Source: Terriglobia bacterium (GTDB lineage: Bacteria; Acidobacteriota; Terriglobia; Terriglobales; Acidobacteriaceae). Taken from it: a DNA stretch of 64,000 bases. The notes beneath the pieces are model-generated. The model was not told the origin of the DNA, did not search any database, and worked only from the letters and a program-made list of their open reading frames with translations. Of this stretch, positions 33,969 through 41,955 are shown piece after piece. Position 1 is the stretch's first letter, and each line of letters opens with the position of its first letter. Position numbers and translations under genes: made by a program. Where the stretch lies: NCBI GenBank assembly GCA_020073215.1, contig JAIQFO010000009.1, positions 1 to 64,000 on the forward strand. The letters run 5' to 3'.

Positions 33969-35165
33969 ATGGCTGAAGAACCGGGCGCCGGAAGAAGAAC
34001 AGCCTGGCTGCTGGGCAGCGGCCTGCTGCTGGGGCTGGTAGCCGCCTTCGCCGGCCACAAGACCGTGAGCTACACTTCGACCGACGCATTCTGCGCGCAG
34101 GCCTGCCATTCCCACCCGCACGCCACCACGTTCTGGATTCAGTCCGCGCACTACTCCAACCCCCAAGGCGTCGTCGTCCACTGCACAGACTGCCACCTGC
34201 CCCCGGGCGGGGTGCGGTATCTTACGGAAAAAGCCCGGCTGGGCGGCCACGATGCCTACTCCCAGTTATTTCGCACCATCTCCAAAATCGATTGGGCGCG
34301 CGAGCGCAAGCTCGACCGCGCCGTGACCTTTACCTACGATGCGGGCTGCATCCATTGTCACAGCAACCTGTTCACCGAGGGGCTCTCCAAAGTCGAGGGC
34401 ACTCTCCCTTCGGGCGACCAGCAAACCGACACCCAACAAGTTCGGGACATGAGAATCGTCGCGCGCAGAATGGAAGCGCACCTCTACTACCAGCGCAATC
34501 GGGAAAAGTTGCACTGCGTCAACTGCCACCTGTTCTCCGGACATCTCATGGAGAAGAAGATGGCACCCGTGGCTTCCGCTGCGGTCGAGGATTCCCGGTT
34601 TCCACTCGCCGCCACAGGCTTTCGCGATTACACCGAAGCCGTCCCCGGATCGACGGTCAAGTTCCACATGATCGCCGTGCCGGGTGGAACGCTCGCGGCC
34701 GGCAGCCCGGAACTGGGCGCGTGCCGCATGCAAGACGCCGGGCCGGTCCATGCGGTGAACGTCGCCCCGTTCTGGATGACACAGGCCACAGTCAGCAGCC
34801 ACGACCTCGAATTGTTTTCCGCCCAGCGCAAGTCGAAGGAGAAGCCAGGCGCGGTGACTGCGCAGCTCGCCGACGCCTACACGCAATGGTTGGCGCAGGC
34901 AACGGGGAAGAAATATCGTCTCCCGACAGAAGCCGAGTTGGAGTATGCCTGTGTTGCCGGCGGCACCATGCCCGCCTGGAACCGGTTCGAGAGCCGAGCC
35001 GACTCCCCTGTTTCCGGTCTGGCCTTGGTCAACGACTGGGGCTTCTTCGATCTTTCCGGCGGCACACCCGAGCTTTGGCTGGGCGGGACGCGAGCCGGCG
35101 CCAGCTTCCGGGTGGTAAGGGAAGCAGACGAGAAACCGGCAACCCGCGCCGCCATGCAGCCCTAA
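33969..35165 (+). CDS. NapC/NrfH-type tetraheme cytochrome c fused to a reduced FGE-sulfatase domain
   Basis: 398 residues from ATG 33969. One N-terminal span (AWLLGSGLLLGLVAAFAG) anchors it. Four CxxCH heme sites are visible: CAQACH, CTDCH, CIHCH and CVNCH, all within residues 1-200, as in quinol-oxidising NapC/NirT/NrfH proteins. From about residue 225 an FGE/SUMF1-like domain begins (FHMIAVPGGTLAAGSPE, VHAVNVAPFWMTQATVSSHD, YRLPTEAELEYACVAGG, WGFFDLSGGTPELW, SFRVVRE). It is shorter than usual: the RGGSW-type block with the catalytic Cys is missing, so it is probably a binding module. The next gene, a flavoprotein, starts 17 bases on and may feed it electrons. Confidence 0.85.
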   Translation: MAEEPGAGRRTAWLLGSGLLLGLVAAFAGHKTVSYTSTDAFCAQACHSHPHATTFWIQSAHYSNPQGVVVHCTDCHLPPGGVRYLTEKARLGGHDAYSQLFRTISKIDWARERKLDRAVTFTYDAGCIHCHSNLFTEGLSKVEGTLPSGDQQTDTQQVRDMRIVARRMEAHLYYQRNREKLHCVNCHLFSGHLMEKKMAPVASAAVEDSRFPLAATGFRDYTEAVPGSTVKFHMIAVPGGTLAAGSPELGACRMQDAGPVHAVNVAPFWMTQATVSSHDLELFSAQRKSKEKPGAVTAQLADAYTQWLAQATGKKYRLPTEAELEYACVAGGTMPAWNRFESRADSPVSGLALVNDWGFFDLSGGTPELWLGGTRAGASFRVVREADEKPATRAAMQP

Positions 35166-35181
35166 GGAGTTCGGACCCATA

Positions 35182-37119
35182 ATGACGAACGACGCACGCG
35201 ATCGCGATCTGGGCATGAACCGCGCCATTACCCGCCGCGATTTCCTGAACGGAGTCGCCATCGGGATCGGCGGCCTGGCGCTCGGTTCAACTCTGACCGC
35301 GTGTGGGCGGCTCGGTGCCTCGGATTCCAATCCCAATGCGGCGCAGGATCACGCCGGTTACAATCCGCCGGCGGGAACCGGGATGCGTGGCGATAACGCC
35401 GGTTCGTTCGAAGCCGCGCACGGCTTGCGCGACGGATCTTTTTGGCAAACCGCCGGCAAGGCCACCCCCACCGATGGCACTTACGATCTCATCGTCGTGG
35501 GTGCGGGTATCTCCGGACTTGCGGCGGCGCACTTCTTCCGCAAGCAGGCCGGCACCAAGGCGCGCATCCTGATTCTCGAAGCCCACGACGACTTCGGCGG
35601 GCACGCCGCCCAGAAACAGCTCCACTCGGGCAACCGGCTGTTACTAAGTTACGGCGCCCAGTCGATTGAGAGCCCCTCGCTCTACAGCGCCGAGGCAAAG
35701 GGTTTGCTGGCCGACATGGGCGTTGACGTGCAAAAGTTCTACCGCTACTACGACCGGAACCTCTTTTCTTCGCTGAAGCTCGGAAGCGGCATGTTCTTCG
35801 ACCGCGAGACCTTCGGAGAGGATCGTTTGGTGGCAGGCTTCGGCAAGATTCCTCACCGGGAATTTTTTGCCAAGGCTCCCCTCTCCGACGCGGCGCGCCG
35901 CGACATCGTCCGCCTCTACACCGAGAAGGTGGACTACCTGCCCGGCCTCACCCTGGAGCAGAAGAAAGCCGTCCTCGACAAAATCAGCTACGCCGATTTT
36001 CTGACCAAGATTGCCAAGTGCACTCCCGAGGTGGTCCCCGTCTTCCAGACCCGCAGCCACGATCTCTACGGGGTGGGCATCGACGCCATCTCCGCTTTCG
36101 CGCTCCACGATGAAGGCGATGACTATGGCTATGGTTATCCTGGCCTCGATGCCATGCTGGGACCCTCCGGCGATCGTGGGCCACACAAGCCCGATCCTTA
36201 CATCTTTCATTTTCCGGATGGCAATGCTTCGGTTGCCCGCCTGCTGGTACGGTCCTTCATTCCCGAAGCCATTCCGGGAAACACCATGGAAGACGTAGTG
36301 CTGGCCCCAGCCGACTACAGCCGGCTCGATCGCGCTTCCTCTCCCGTCCGGATTCGTTTGAACAGTACGGTCGTAGGAGTGCGCCACGACGGCGACCCCG
36401 GGTCGGCGAGTAACGTGCAGGTCACCTACACCCGCGATCGGCAAATGTTTCAAGTACGCGGCCGCAGCGTGGTGCTGGCCTGCTACAACAGTATGGTTCC
36501 CTACGTTTGCCCCGAACTTCCCGCCAAGCAGAAGGAAGCCCTGGCCTACGGCGTAAGGACGCCGCTGGTGTACTCGCACACTGCCATTCGCAATTGGACC
36601 TCGTTCCAAAAGCTGGGCGTGTTTCAGATCGCGGCCCCGGGATGCTATCACCCTTACGCCGCAATCGACTTTCCGGTCAGCATCGGGGATTACAAATATC
36701 CCAGCCGGCCGGAAGAGCCGATGGTGGTGTTCATGGTGCGCACGCCCTGCCAGCCCGGCCTGTCGCAACGCGAGCAGCATCGCGTGGGGCATGTGGAACT
36801 GTACGACACACCCTTTGAGGTTTTCGAGCGCAAGATCCGCGACCAACTCGCGCGCATGTTAGGCCCGGGAGGCTTTGATCCAGCCCAGGATATCGAGGGC
36901 ATCACGATTGGCCGCTGGGCTCACGGCTACGCCTACGGATATAACTCCCTGTTCGATCCCGACTTCGCCGAGGGGGAAGCGCCGAATGAGGTCGGACGAA
37001 AACCGTTTGGGCGCATCGCGATTGCCAACTCTGATGCCGGCGCCATCGCCTACATGGATACCGCCATCAACGAGGCCTATCGCGCCGTGCAAGAACTCTC
37101 TCACTTCCGGGATGCCTAG
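35182..37119 (+). CDS. Tat-exported FAD-dependent amine oxidoreductase (spermidine dehydrogenase-like)
   Basis: 645 residues from ATG 35182. Tat signal ITRRDFLNGVAIGIGGLALG, followed by an LTAC lipobox-like site. FAD-binding start YDLIVVGAGISGLAAAHFFR, then LILEAHDDFGGHA. The long central part and C-terminus (GRIAIANSDAGAIAYMDTAI) resemble the SpdH family, which oxidises spermidine. No metal or heme motif is present. It is co-directed with the heme protein 17 bases upstream, so electrons may pass from amine to FAD to hemes. The exact substrate is unproven. Confidence 0.85.
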   Translation: MTNDARDRDLGMNRAITRRDFLNGVAIGIGGLALGSTLTACGRLGASDSNPNAAQDHAGYNPPAGTGMRGDNAGSFEAAHGLRDGSFWQTAGKATPTDGTYDLIVVGAGISGLAAAHFFRKQAGTKARILILEAHDDFGGHAAQKQLHSGNRLLLSYGAQSIESPSLYSAEAKGLLADMGVDVQKFYRYYDRNLFSSLKLGSGMFFDRETFGEDRLVAGFGKIPHREFFAKAPLSDAARRDIVRLYTEKVDYLPGLTLEQKKAVLDKISYADFLTKIAKCTPEVVPVFQTRSHDLYGVGIDAISAFALHDEGDDYGYGYPGLDAMLGPSGDRGPHKPDPYIFHFPDGNASVARLLVRSFIPEAIPGNTMEDVVLAPADYSRLDRASSPVRIRLNSTVVGVRHDGDPGSASNVQVTYTRDRQMFQVRGRSVVLACYNSMVPYVCPELPAKQKEALAYGVRTPLVYSHTAIRNWTSFQKLGVFQIAAPGCYHPYAAIDFPVSIGDYKYPSRPEEPMVVFMVRTPCQPGLSQREQHRVGHVELYDTPFEVFERKIRDQLARMLGPGGFDPAQDIEGITIGRWAHGYAYGYNSLFDPDFAEGEAPNEVGRKPFGRIAIANSDAGAIAYMDTAINEAYRAVQELSHFRDA

Positions 37120-37138
37120 CACCGCGTGGTGTAACTGA

Positions 37139-37204
37139 GATTCGTATCAGGGTATGCCTTCAGGCATACCGCATGTCCTGAGTTAAGAAAGCGCCTTTAG
37201 GCGC
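37139..37204. repeat. Family C repeat
   Basis: GATTCGTATCAGGG followed by TATGCCTTCAGGCATA and a GCGCCTTTAGGCGC hairpin. The same layout as 9807-9880. Confidence 0.75.
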
Positions 37205-37232
37205 TGACTGCCGACGATTGGAGGAAACAAAA

Positions 37233-37718
37233 ATGAACGTCAAGCGAGTTCTTACTGCCGCCATTCTCACCGTGATGATTCTGGCGCCGGCCGCCTGGCC
37301 ACAAGTAAAACCCACCAGCCATCGCGATGCCGCGGTCGCGGAAAAGTGGATCGCCGCCTGGAATTCCCACGATCCGGACAAAATGCTCCCAGTGTTCACG
37401 GACGATGTTTTCTACGAGGACGTGGCCTACGGCGAGGTAAGTCACGGCCACGCTGAATTCCGGAAGTTCGCAGCCGACGAGTTTGAAGCTGTTCCCGATC
37501 TCGAACTCAAGTTAGTGCGCGCGTCCGTTCACAACGGCCACGGCACCATCGAATGGTCGTTTAGCGGTACCGACAAGGGGATATACAAAACCGGAAAGAA
37601 GTTTACGGTCCGAGGCGTGAGCGTGATCGACGTGCGCGACGGCAAGATTGCGCGCAGCCTCGATTTCTACGACTCAGGTACAATCATGCGCCAAGTCGGA
37701 GTGCTGCCGGCCCAGTAA
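37233..37718 (+). CDS. Exported SnoaL/NTF2-like protein
   Basis: 161 residues from ATG 37233 with GGAGG eight bases upstream. Signal MNVKRVLTAAILTVMILAPA. The fold pattern is VAEKWIAAWNSHDPDKMLPVFTDD, FYEDVAYGEVSHGHAEFRKF, then FTVRGVSVIDVRDGKIARSL, typical of SnoaL-like polyketide-cyclase proteins. A ligand-binding cone is likely; the substrate is unknown. It sits between the flavoprotein and a permease. Confidence 0.82.
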   Translation: MNVKRVLTAAILTVMILAPAAWPQVKPTSHRDAAVAEKWIAAWNSHDPDKMLPVFTDDVFYEDVAYGEVSHGHAEFRKFAADEFEAVPDLELKLVRASVHNGHGTIEWSFSGTDKGIYKTGKKFTVRGVSVIDVRDGKIARSLDFYDSGTIMRQVGVLPAQ

Positions 37719-37741
37719 CTGATGCTAAATGGCGAATGAAT

Positions 37742-37821
37742 TGTCATCCTGAGCGAAGCGAAGGACCTATGGATCTGACCACGCGGAATGCATAGGTCCT
37801 TCGCTGCGCTCAGGGTGACAG
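37742..37821. repeat. Long near-perfect hairpin repeat TGTCATCCTGAGCG...
   Basis: Left arm 37742-37771 (TCATCCTGAGCGAAGCGAAG, then GACCTATG), right arm 37790-37821 (CATAGGTCCTTCGCTGCGCT, then CAGGGTGACA). About 28 bp of stem with a few mismatches. This sequence type is dispersed in many acidobacterial genomes; that is general knowledge, not checked here. It could also act as a terminator. Confidence 0.75.
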
Positions 37822-37847
37822 GATTTTAACCAATTGAAGGACCCCTT

Positions 37848-39311
37848 ATGACAAAGGACACGACCATCGAAAACCGAGACTCCGCCCAGCTCGAAGCCCT
37901 CGGCTACGACTCCAAATTTGACCGCTCCATGAGCTTGTGGGCGAACTTCGCCCTTGGCTTTACCTACTTATCGCCGGTCGTGGGAGTGTACACGCTCTTC
38001 GCCATCGCCTTGGCCGCTGGCGGCCCAGCCATGTTCTGGACCTACTTGTTTGTCGGAATCGGACAACTGTTCGTGGCCATGGTATTTGGAGAGATCGTTT
38101 CCCAGTTTCCCATTGCCGGGGGCCTCTATCCATGGGCTCGGCGGCTGGTGGGAAAGCGATGGGCGTGGATGGCGGGCTGGGTCTACCTGTGGGCCTTGTG
38201 CAGCACCATCGCTGGGGTTGCCGTCGGAGGAGCGCCCTACGTGGCTCAGCTTCTTGGCCTGAAGGTGAGCCAAGCCGGAGAAGTTGCGATCGCTATCGTC
38301 ATGATTGTCGGCACGACCGCGCTGAACGTCAGTGGCACGAAGCTTCTGGCGCGGGTTGCCATGTTCGGATTCATTTGTGAGCTGGTGGGCGCGATCGTGG
38401 TGGGAGGCTATCTGCTGATCGTAGCCCGGCACCAGAGCTTCGGAGTCCTCTTCCAAAGCTTTGGCCTCGGCAACGGACACTATTTCCCCGCCTTCGTGGC
38501 GTCGAGCGTAGCCGCCATGTGGTGTTATTACGGCTTTGAAGCTTGTGGCGACGTCGCCGAAGAAACTCCCGACGCCAGCCGTGCCATTCCCAAGGCGATG
38601 CGCAGGACCATTTATATCGGCGGCTTTGCCGCCATGTTGGTTTGCCTGGCTTTCGTCCTGGCCGTGCCCGATCTGAACGCCGTGTTCTCTGGGAAGGATA
38701 CCGACCCGGTGGTGACCATTCTGAACACCGCTATGGGCCCGATCGGGTTGCGGGCGGTCATCGCGGTGGTCATGGTTTCATTCCTTTCCTGCCTCATCAG
38801 TCTGGAGGCTGCCACCAGCCGCCTGTTGTTCAGCTACGGCCGCGACCGCATGATCTTTGGCAGTCATTGGCTCAGCACGCTTTCCGAACGCACGCGAGTT
38901 CCCGTGAATGCCTTGCTGTTTGCCGGAATTGTGCCGGCCTTCATTGCGATCGCAGGTTTGTTCCTCAAGAAAATGATAGAGACGATCGTCGTATCCAGCG
39001 CCGCCGGTATCTACGTCGCCTTCCAGATGATTGTCCTCGCGGCTCTGATCGCGCGCGCCAAGGGCTGGAAACCACGCGGCGCGTTTCGCCTGGGCGTCTG
39101 GGCGTGGCCGGTCAATCTGGCGGCACTCACCTATGGCGTCCTGGCTATCGTCAACATGACTTGGCCGCGTTCTCCCCAGGACCCCTGGTATGACAACTAC
39201 GGAATGATCGTAGTTTGGCTGGCGGTAATCGCGATCGGTCTGTTTTACGCCGTCCTGTTCCGGCCCTACGAACACGGCGATGCCCCGGCCGGCGATGCTC
39301 ACCGGGTTTGA
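37848..39311 (+). CDS. APC-family amino acid/polyamine permease
   Basis: 487 residues, about 12 spans. The start MSLWANFALGFTYLSPVVGVYT and QFPIAGGLYPWARRL are APC hallmarks; CYYGFEACGDVAEETPDAS is the GABA/amino-acid-permease-type loop. ATG 37848. With the spermidine-dehydrogenase-like gene upstream, an amine or amino acid substrate is likely. The long hairpin 37742-37821 separates it from the SnoaL gene. Confidence 0.88.
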   Translation: MTKDTTIENRDSAQLEALGYDSKFDRSMSLWANFALGFTYLSPVVGVYTLFAIALAAGGPAMFWTYLFVGIGQLFVAMVFGEIVSQFPIAGGLYPWARRLVGKRWAWMAGWVYLWALCSTIAGVAVGGAPYVAQLLGLKVSQAGEVAIAIVMIVGTTALNVSGTKLLARVAMFGFICELVGAIVVGGYLLIVARHQSFGVLFQSFGLGNGHYFPAFVASSVAAMWCYYGFEACGDVAEETPDASRAIPKAMRRTIYIGGFAAMLVCLAFVLAVPDLNAVFSGKDTDPVVTILNTAMGPIGLRAVIAVVMVSFLSCLISLEAATSRLLFSYGRDRMIFGSHWLSTLSERTRVPVNALLFAGIVPAFIAIAGLFLKKMIETIVVSSAAGIYVAFQMIVLAALIARAKGWKPRGAFRLGVWAWPVNLAALTYGVLAIVNMTWPRSPQDPWYDNYGMIVVWLAVIAIGLFYAVLFRPYEHGDAPAGDAHRV

Positions 39312-39614
39312 CATCGGCATTCACCTCGATCCAAGCTGCTGGTGGAGAGCCGGGCGCATGCTTTTCTAGAAAAGCGCAAGCCCGTCTGGAAAGACAAGCA
39401 GCGCCGTGGTTGGCTCGTTCTGATGGTTCCTTCCTGGATGGTCCTGGTGCTGACAAGCCCATTGGCCCGCGATTTTACAAATTGGTGACACACGCCCGCG
39501 CCGCGGGTCATAAAATTCTTTTGTCTTCCCCGTCATGCCACGGGGGAAAACCGATCCCCAAGGAACAGGATCGCATTGACCTTGCGGCCACATCGTCTTC
39601 TAGGAGAGAAGGAT
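39312..39614. other. Intergenic stretch, no gene seen
   Basis: About 300 bases. It contains a small GGTGGAGAGCCGGGCG remnant of family A (39349) and an AAAAGCGCAAGCCCG stretch. No conserved frame or promoter that I can defend. GGAGAGAAGG at the end is the ribosome site of the next gene. Confidence 0.5.
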
Positions 39615-40742
39615 ATGAACACCTTCAGACGTTGCAGATGTCTTGGTTCGATTGGTCTCGCCCTCGCATTGCTGCCAGCTCTCGCGGCTGCCAGCTCGTT
39701 CATCGGGCCGCTTACTGTGACGCCAGGTCCATCGACGGTTCCCGCAAACGGGGATGTGAATCCCTATGGCGTTGCCGTCGTGCCCCGCACTTCCGGAAAG
39801 CTGGTGCAGGGCCACGTCCTGGTCAGCAACTTCAACAACGGCCAGAATCTGCAGGGAACGGGGACCACCATCGTGGACGTAGCACCCAACGGCACACTCA
39901 GCGTTTTCGCCCAGATTAGCGCCGCGAACCTGCCCGGCCGGTGCCCCGGCGGAATTGGCCTGACCACGGCTTTGTCCGTGCTGCGCAATGGTTGGGTGAT
40001 CGTGGGCAGCCTCCCCACCACAGACGGCACTTCGGCCACCGCCAAGGCTGGCTGCCTGCTGGTTCTGAACAACCACGGCACGGTCGTGGAAACCTTCTCG
40101 GGAACCCGATTCGGCGCTCGCATCAACGGACCCTGGGATATGACCGCACTCGATCACGGAGACTTTGCCGAACTATTCGTCACCAACGTCCTGAACGGCA
40201 CCGTGGCCGCCAACGGCAATGTGGTTAAAAGAGGGACCGTACTACGAATTGTACTGGCCGTCCCTGAAGACGAGGCGGGTGATTCAGGAGGAAGCATGCC
40301 GCGTGAACTCCTGCGTACCACCATCGGCTCCGGTTTCTCAGAGCGCACCGATCCTGCTGCCCTGGTCCTTGGCCCGACGGGTATGGGATTGGCGTCCGAC
40401 GGCACGCTCTATGTAGCCGACACCCTCCTCAACCGCATCGCCGCGATTCCGGGCGCAGTCTTCCGCTTCACCAGCGCCGGGACGGGACACACCGTCTCCA
40501 TGGGTGGAAACCTGAACCAGCCGCTTGGTGTGGCCATCGCTCCCAATGGCGACATTCTGACGGTCAATGCCGGGGATGGCAACATTGTCGAAACCACCCC
40601 TGCTGGCTCCCAGGTCGCGGTTAAGAACATCGATACCAGTGGAGCGGGCGCGGGTACTCTATTCGGTCTCGCGATCACTCCCGACCAGAAAGGCGTCTAC
40701 TTCGTCGACGACGGCGACAACACGTTGGACCTTCTTCACTAG
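39615..40742 (+). CDS. Exported NHL/beta-propeller protein
   Basis: 375 residues from ATG 39615 with GGAGAGAAGG upstream. Signal LGSIGLALALLPALAAAS. Repeats of the NHL type: NPYGVAVVPRTSG, GPWDMTALDHGDFAELFVTN, GPTGMGLASDGTLYVADTLL, QPLGVAIAPNGDILTVNAGD, and TLFGLAITPDQKGVYFVDDG. A secreted beta-propeller; probably binds sugars or proteins. Confidence 0.82.
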   Translation: MNTFRRCRCLGSIGLALALLPALAAASSFIGPLTVTPGPSTVPANGDVNPYGVAVVPRTSGKLVQGHVLVSNFNNGQNLQGTGTTIVDVAPNGTLSVFAQISAANLPGRCPGGIGLTTALSVLRNGWVIVGSLPTTDGTSATAKAGCLLVLNNHGTVVETFSGTRFGARINGPWDMTALDHGDFAELFVTNVLNGTVAANGNVVKRGTVLRIVLAVPEDEAGDSGGSMPRELLRTTIGSGFSERTDPAALVLGPTGMGLASDGTLYVADTLLNRIAAIPGAVFRFTSAGTGHTVSMGGNLNQPLGVAIAPNGDILTVNAGDGNIVETTPAGSQVAVKNIDTSGAGAGTLFGLAITPDQKGVYFVDDGDNTLDLLH

Positions 40743-40743
40743 C

Positions 40744-40841
40744 AGACTGCGGAAGAGCTCAATTCCGCCGTCGATTTTGGGTGGCGCAGCGGTTTACCGC
40801 TGCGATTGATGCATTGGCTTGAAATCGGCTTTGGCCGCTGA
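40744..40841. repeat. Family B repeat, near full length
   Basis: CAGACTGCGGAAGAGCTC, then GGGTGGCGCAGCGGTTTACC with GCTGCG, then GGCTTTGGCCGCTGAGGG. Confidence 0.8.
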
Positions 40842-41328
40842 GGGCCCGTCCTCGCCCGGGAACGATTCCGGGGCAAGGCGCCATGTCGCGCCGGAATCTC
40901 CGAGACGGTGAGCGAGTTCCGTTCACCGTCTGTTTTCCAATTCGCCTGACCGCCGAATGTTCCGGCGTGGAGGGCGAAGGATACCGTTCGGGGCCCTATT
41001 TCGCTGTCTGACCTGATGGCCCGGACCCTTCTGCCGCCTTCAACCCACGAAACAATCGCTAGAGGAACAGGTCATAGTGACCTTTGCGTTGTTCGCCGAC
41101 AAGATCAGTCCGCCGATCGATGGCGTCTCCACCACATTCACGCAAGAGGCTCACGTTACTGCACCGTAAAAAGAAGAGAGCAGGTGAGAGCCTGCTCTCT
41201 CTGGCGACTTCTGATGCGGCCACTTGGGGGAACCTTGCTCACGCATCGTCCTCCCGGGAGTTGGAAAAGGACAGCAGATCGTGCCCCTGGTCCTGTCTGG
41301 GCGTGACCGCTGATTACGGTTGTTCGCT
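40842..41328. other. Non-coding stretch with one short frame and a terminator
   Basis: About 490 bases. A hairpin GAGACGGTGAGCG / CGTTCACCGTCTG lies near 40899-40933. A frame without stop runs 41017-41169 (from its GTG 41077: VTFALFADKISPPIDGV, then STTFTQEAHVTAP) behind AGAGGAAC. It could be a decayed gene end or a 30-residue peptide. The terminator at 41165-41200 is listed separately. Confidence 0.35.
41165..41200 (-). terminator. Rho-independent terminator for the secreted protein gene
   Basis: AGAGAGCAGG (41175-41184) pairs with CCTGCTCTCT (41191-41200), 10 bp. On the minus strand it is followed by TCTTTTTAC. It stands 129 bases past the stop of the gene at 41329-41778. Confidence 0.75.
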
Positions 41329-41778
41329 CTACGGGCGCACTCTGATCGTGTTCGTAAAGTTGACCTGTATCCCGGGTGCCGTCATCATTGCCCGGATCTG
41401 TTTGCCGTGGTCAGCGACCACGCCAACAAAAATTGGTCCGGGTGCGCCGGTGAGCGTGGCAGTGAAGGTGCAGTCAGGATAGAGCGTGTAAGTGCCGGAG
41501 TATTCCGCCGCGGCGTTGAGCAACACCCCGTTGACTACCTCGGCTTCGCGGATAAAGGCGTTTCCGTTCCCATCGAGGGTGATCGTCCCGTTGATGGAGA
41601 CATTCCCGGCCGGGAAGCCCAGGATGTTTCCTTCGTAGGTGTTTCCAAAGCCTGTGTATGCGTAGGTACCCTTGAGCCCGCAATGATTGTCATCTGCGGC
41701 CGCAAGCACCGGTACGGCAAGGATCACGCTCAGAGTGATAATTGCTACAGCAACTTGTTTCAAATTTGGCGTTTTCAT
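41329..41778 (-). CDS. Small exported beta-rich protein
   Basis: 149 residues from ATG 41778 with GGGAGAG upstream. Signal VAVAIITLSVILAVPVLAAA. The mature part is built of short strands: GLKGTYAYTGFGNTYEG, NVSINGTITLDGNGNAF, AEYSGTYTLYPDCTFTATLT, FVGVVADHGKQIRAM. One Cys pair (NHCG, PDCT). A common acidobacterial secreted type; no function known. Confidence 0.75.
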   Translation of the reverse strand: MKTPNLKQVAVAIITLSVILAVPVLAAADDNHCGLKGTYAYTGFGNTYEGNILGFPAGNVSINGTITLDGNGNAFIREAEVVNGVLLNAAAEYSGTYTLYPDCTFTATLTGAPGPIFVGVVADHGKQIRAMMTAPGIQVNFTNTIRVRP

Positions 41779-41955
41779 TTGTTCTCTCCCGTCTTGATTT
41801 CAAGGTGCACGCGCCGAGGCAGCAGTGAACCGGGTTGTTGGGCGGTGCAGCTGATGTCGCTGCGATGTTGCTCATCAGCCCACCGCCTCGGTTGAGTTTC
41901 CGCTGTGACGTTGTGTCTGTTGAGTGCCTTGGCTCCTCAACGGAGAGCACCAGTT

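Noticed and set aside
35644-36846. 400-codon minus-strand frame inside the flavoprotein gene
   Set aside because: The plus frame has a Tat signal and FAD motif; the minus product looks like a random GC-rich shadow.
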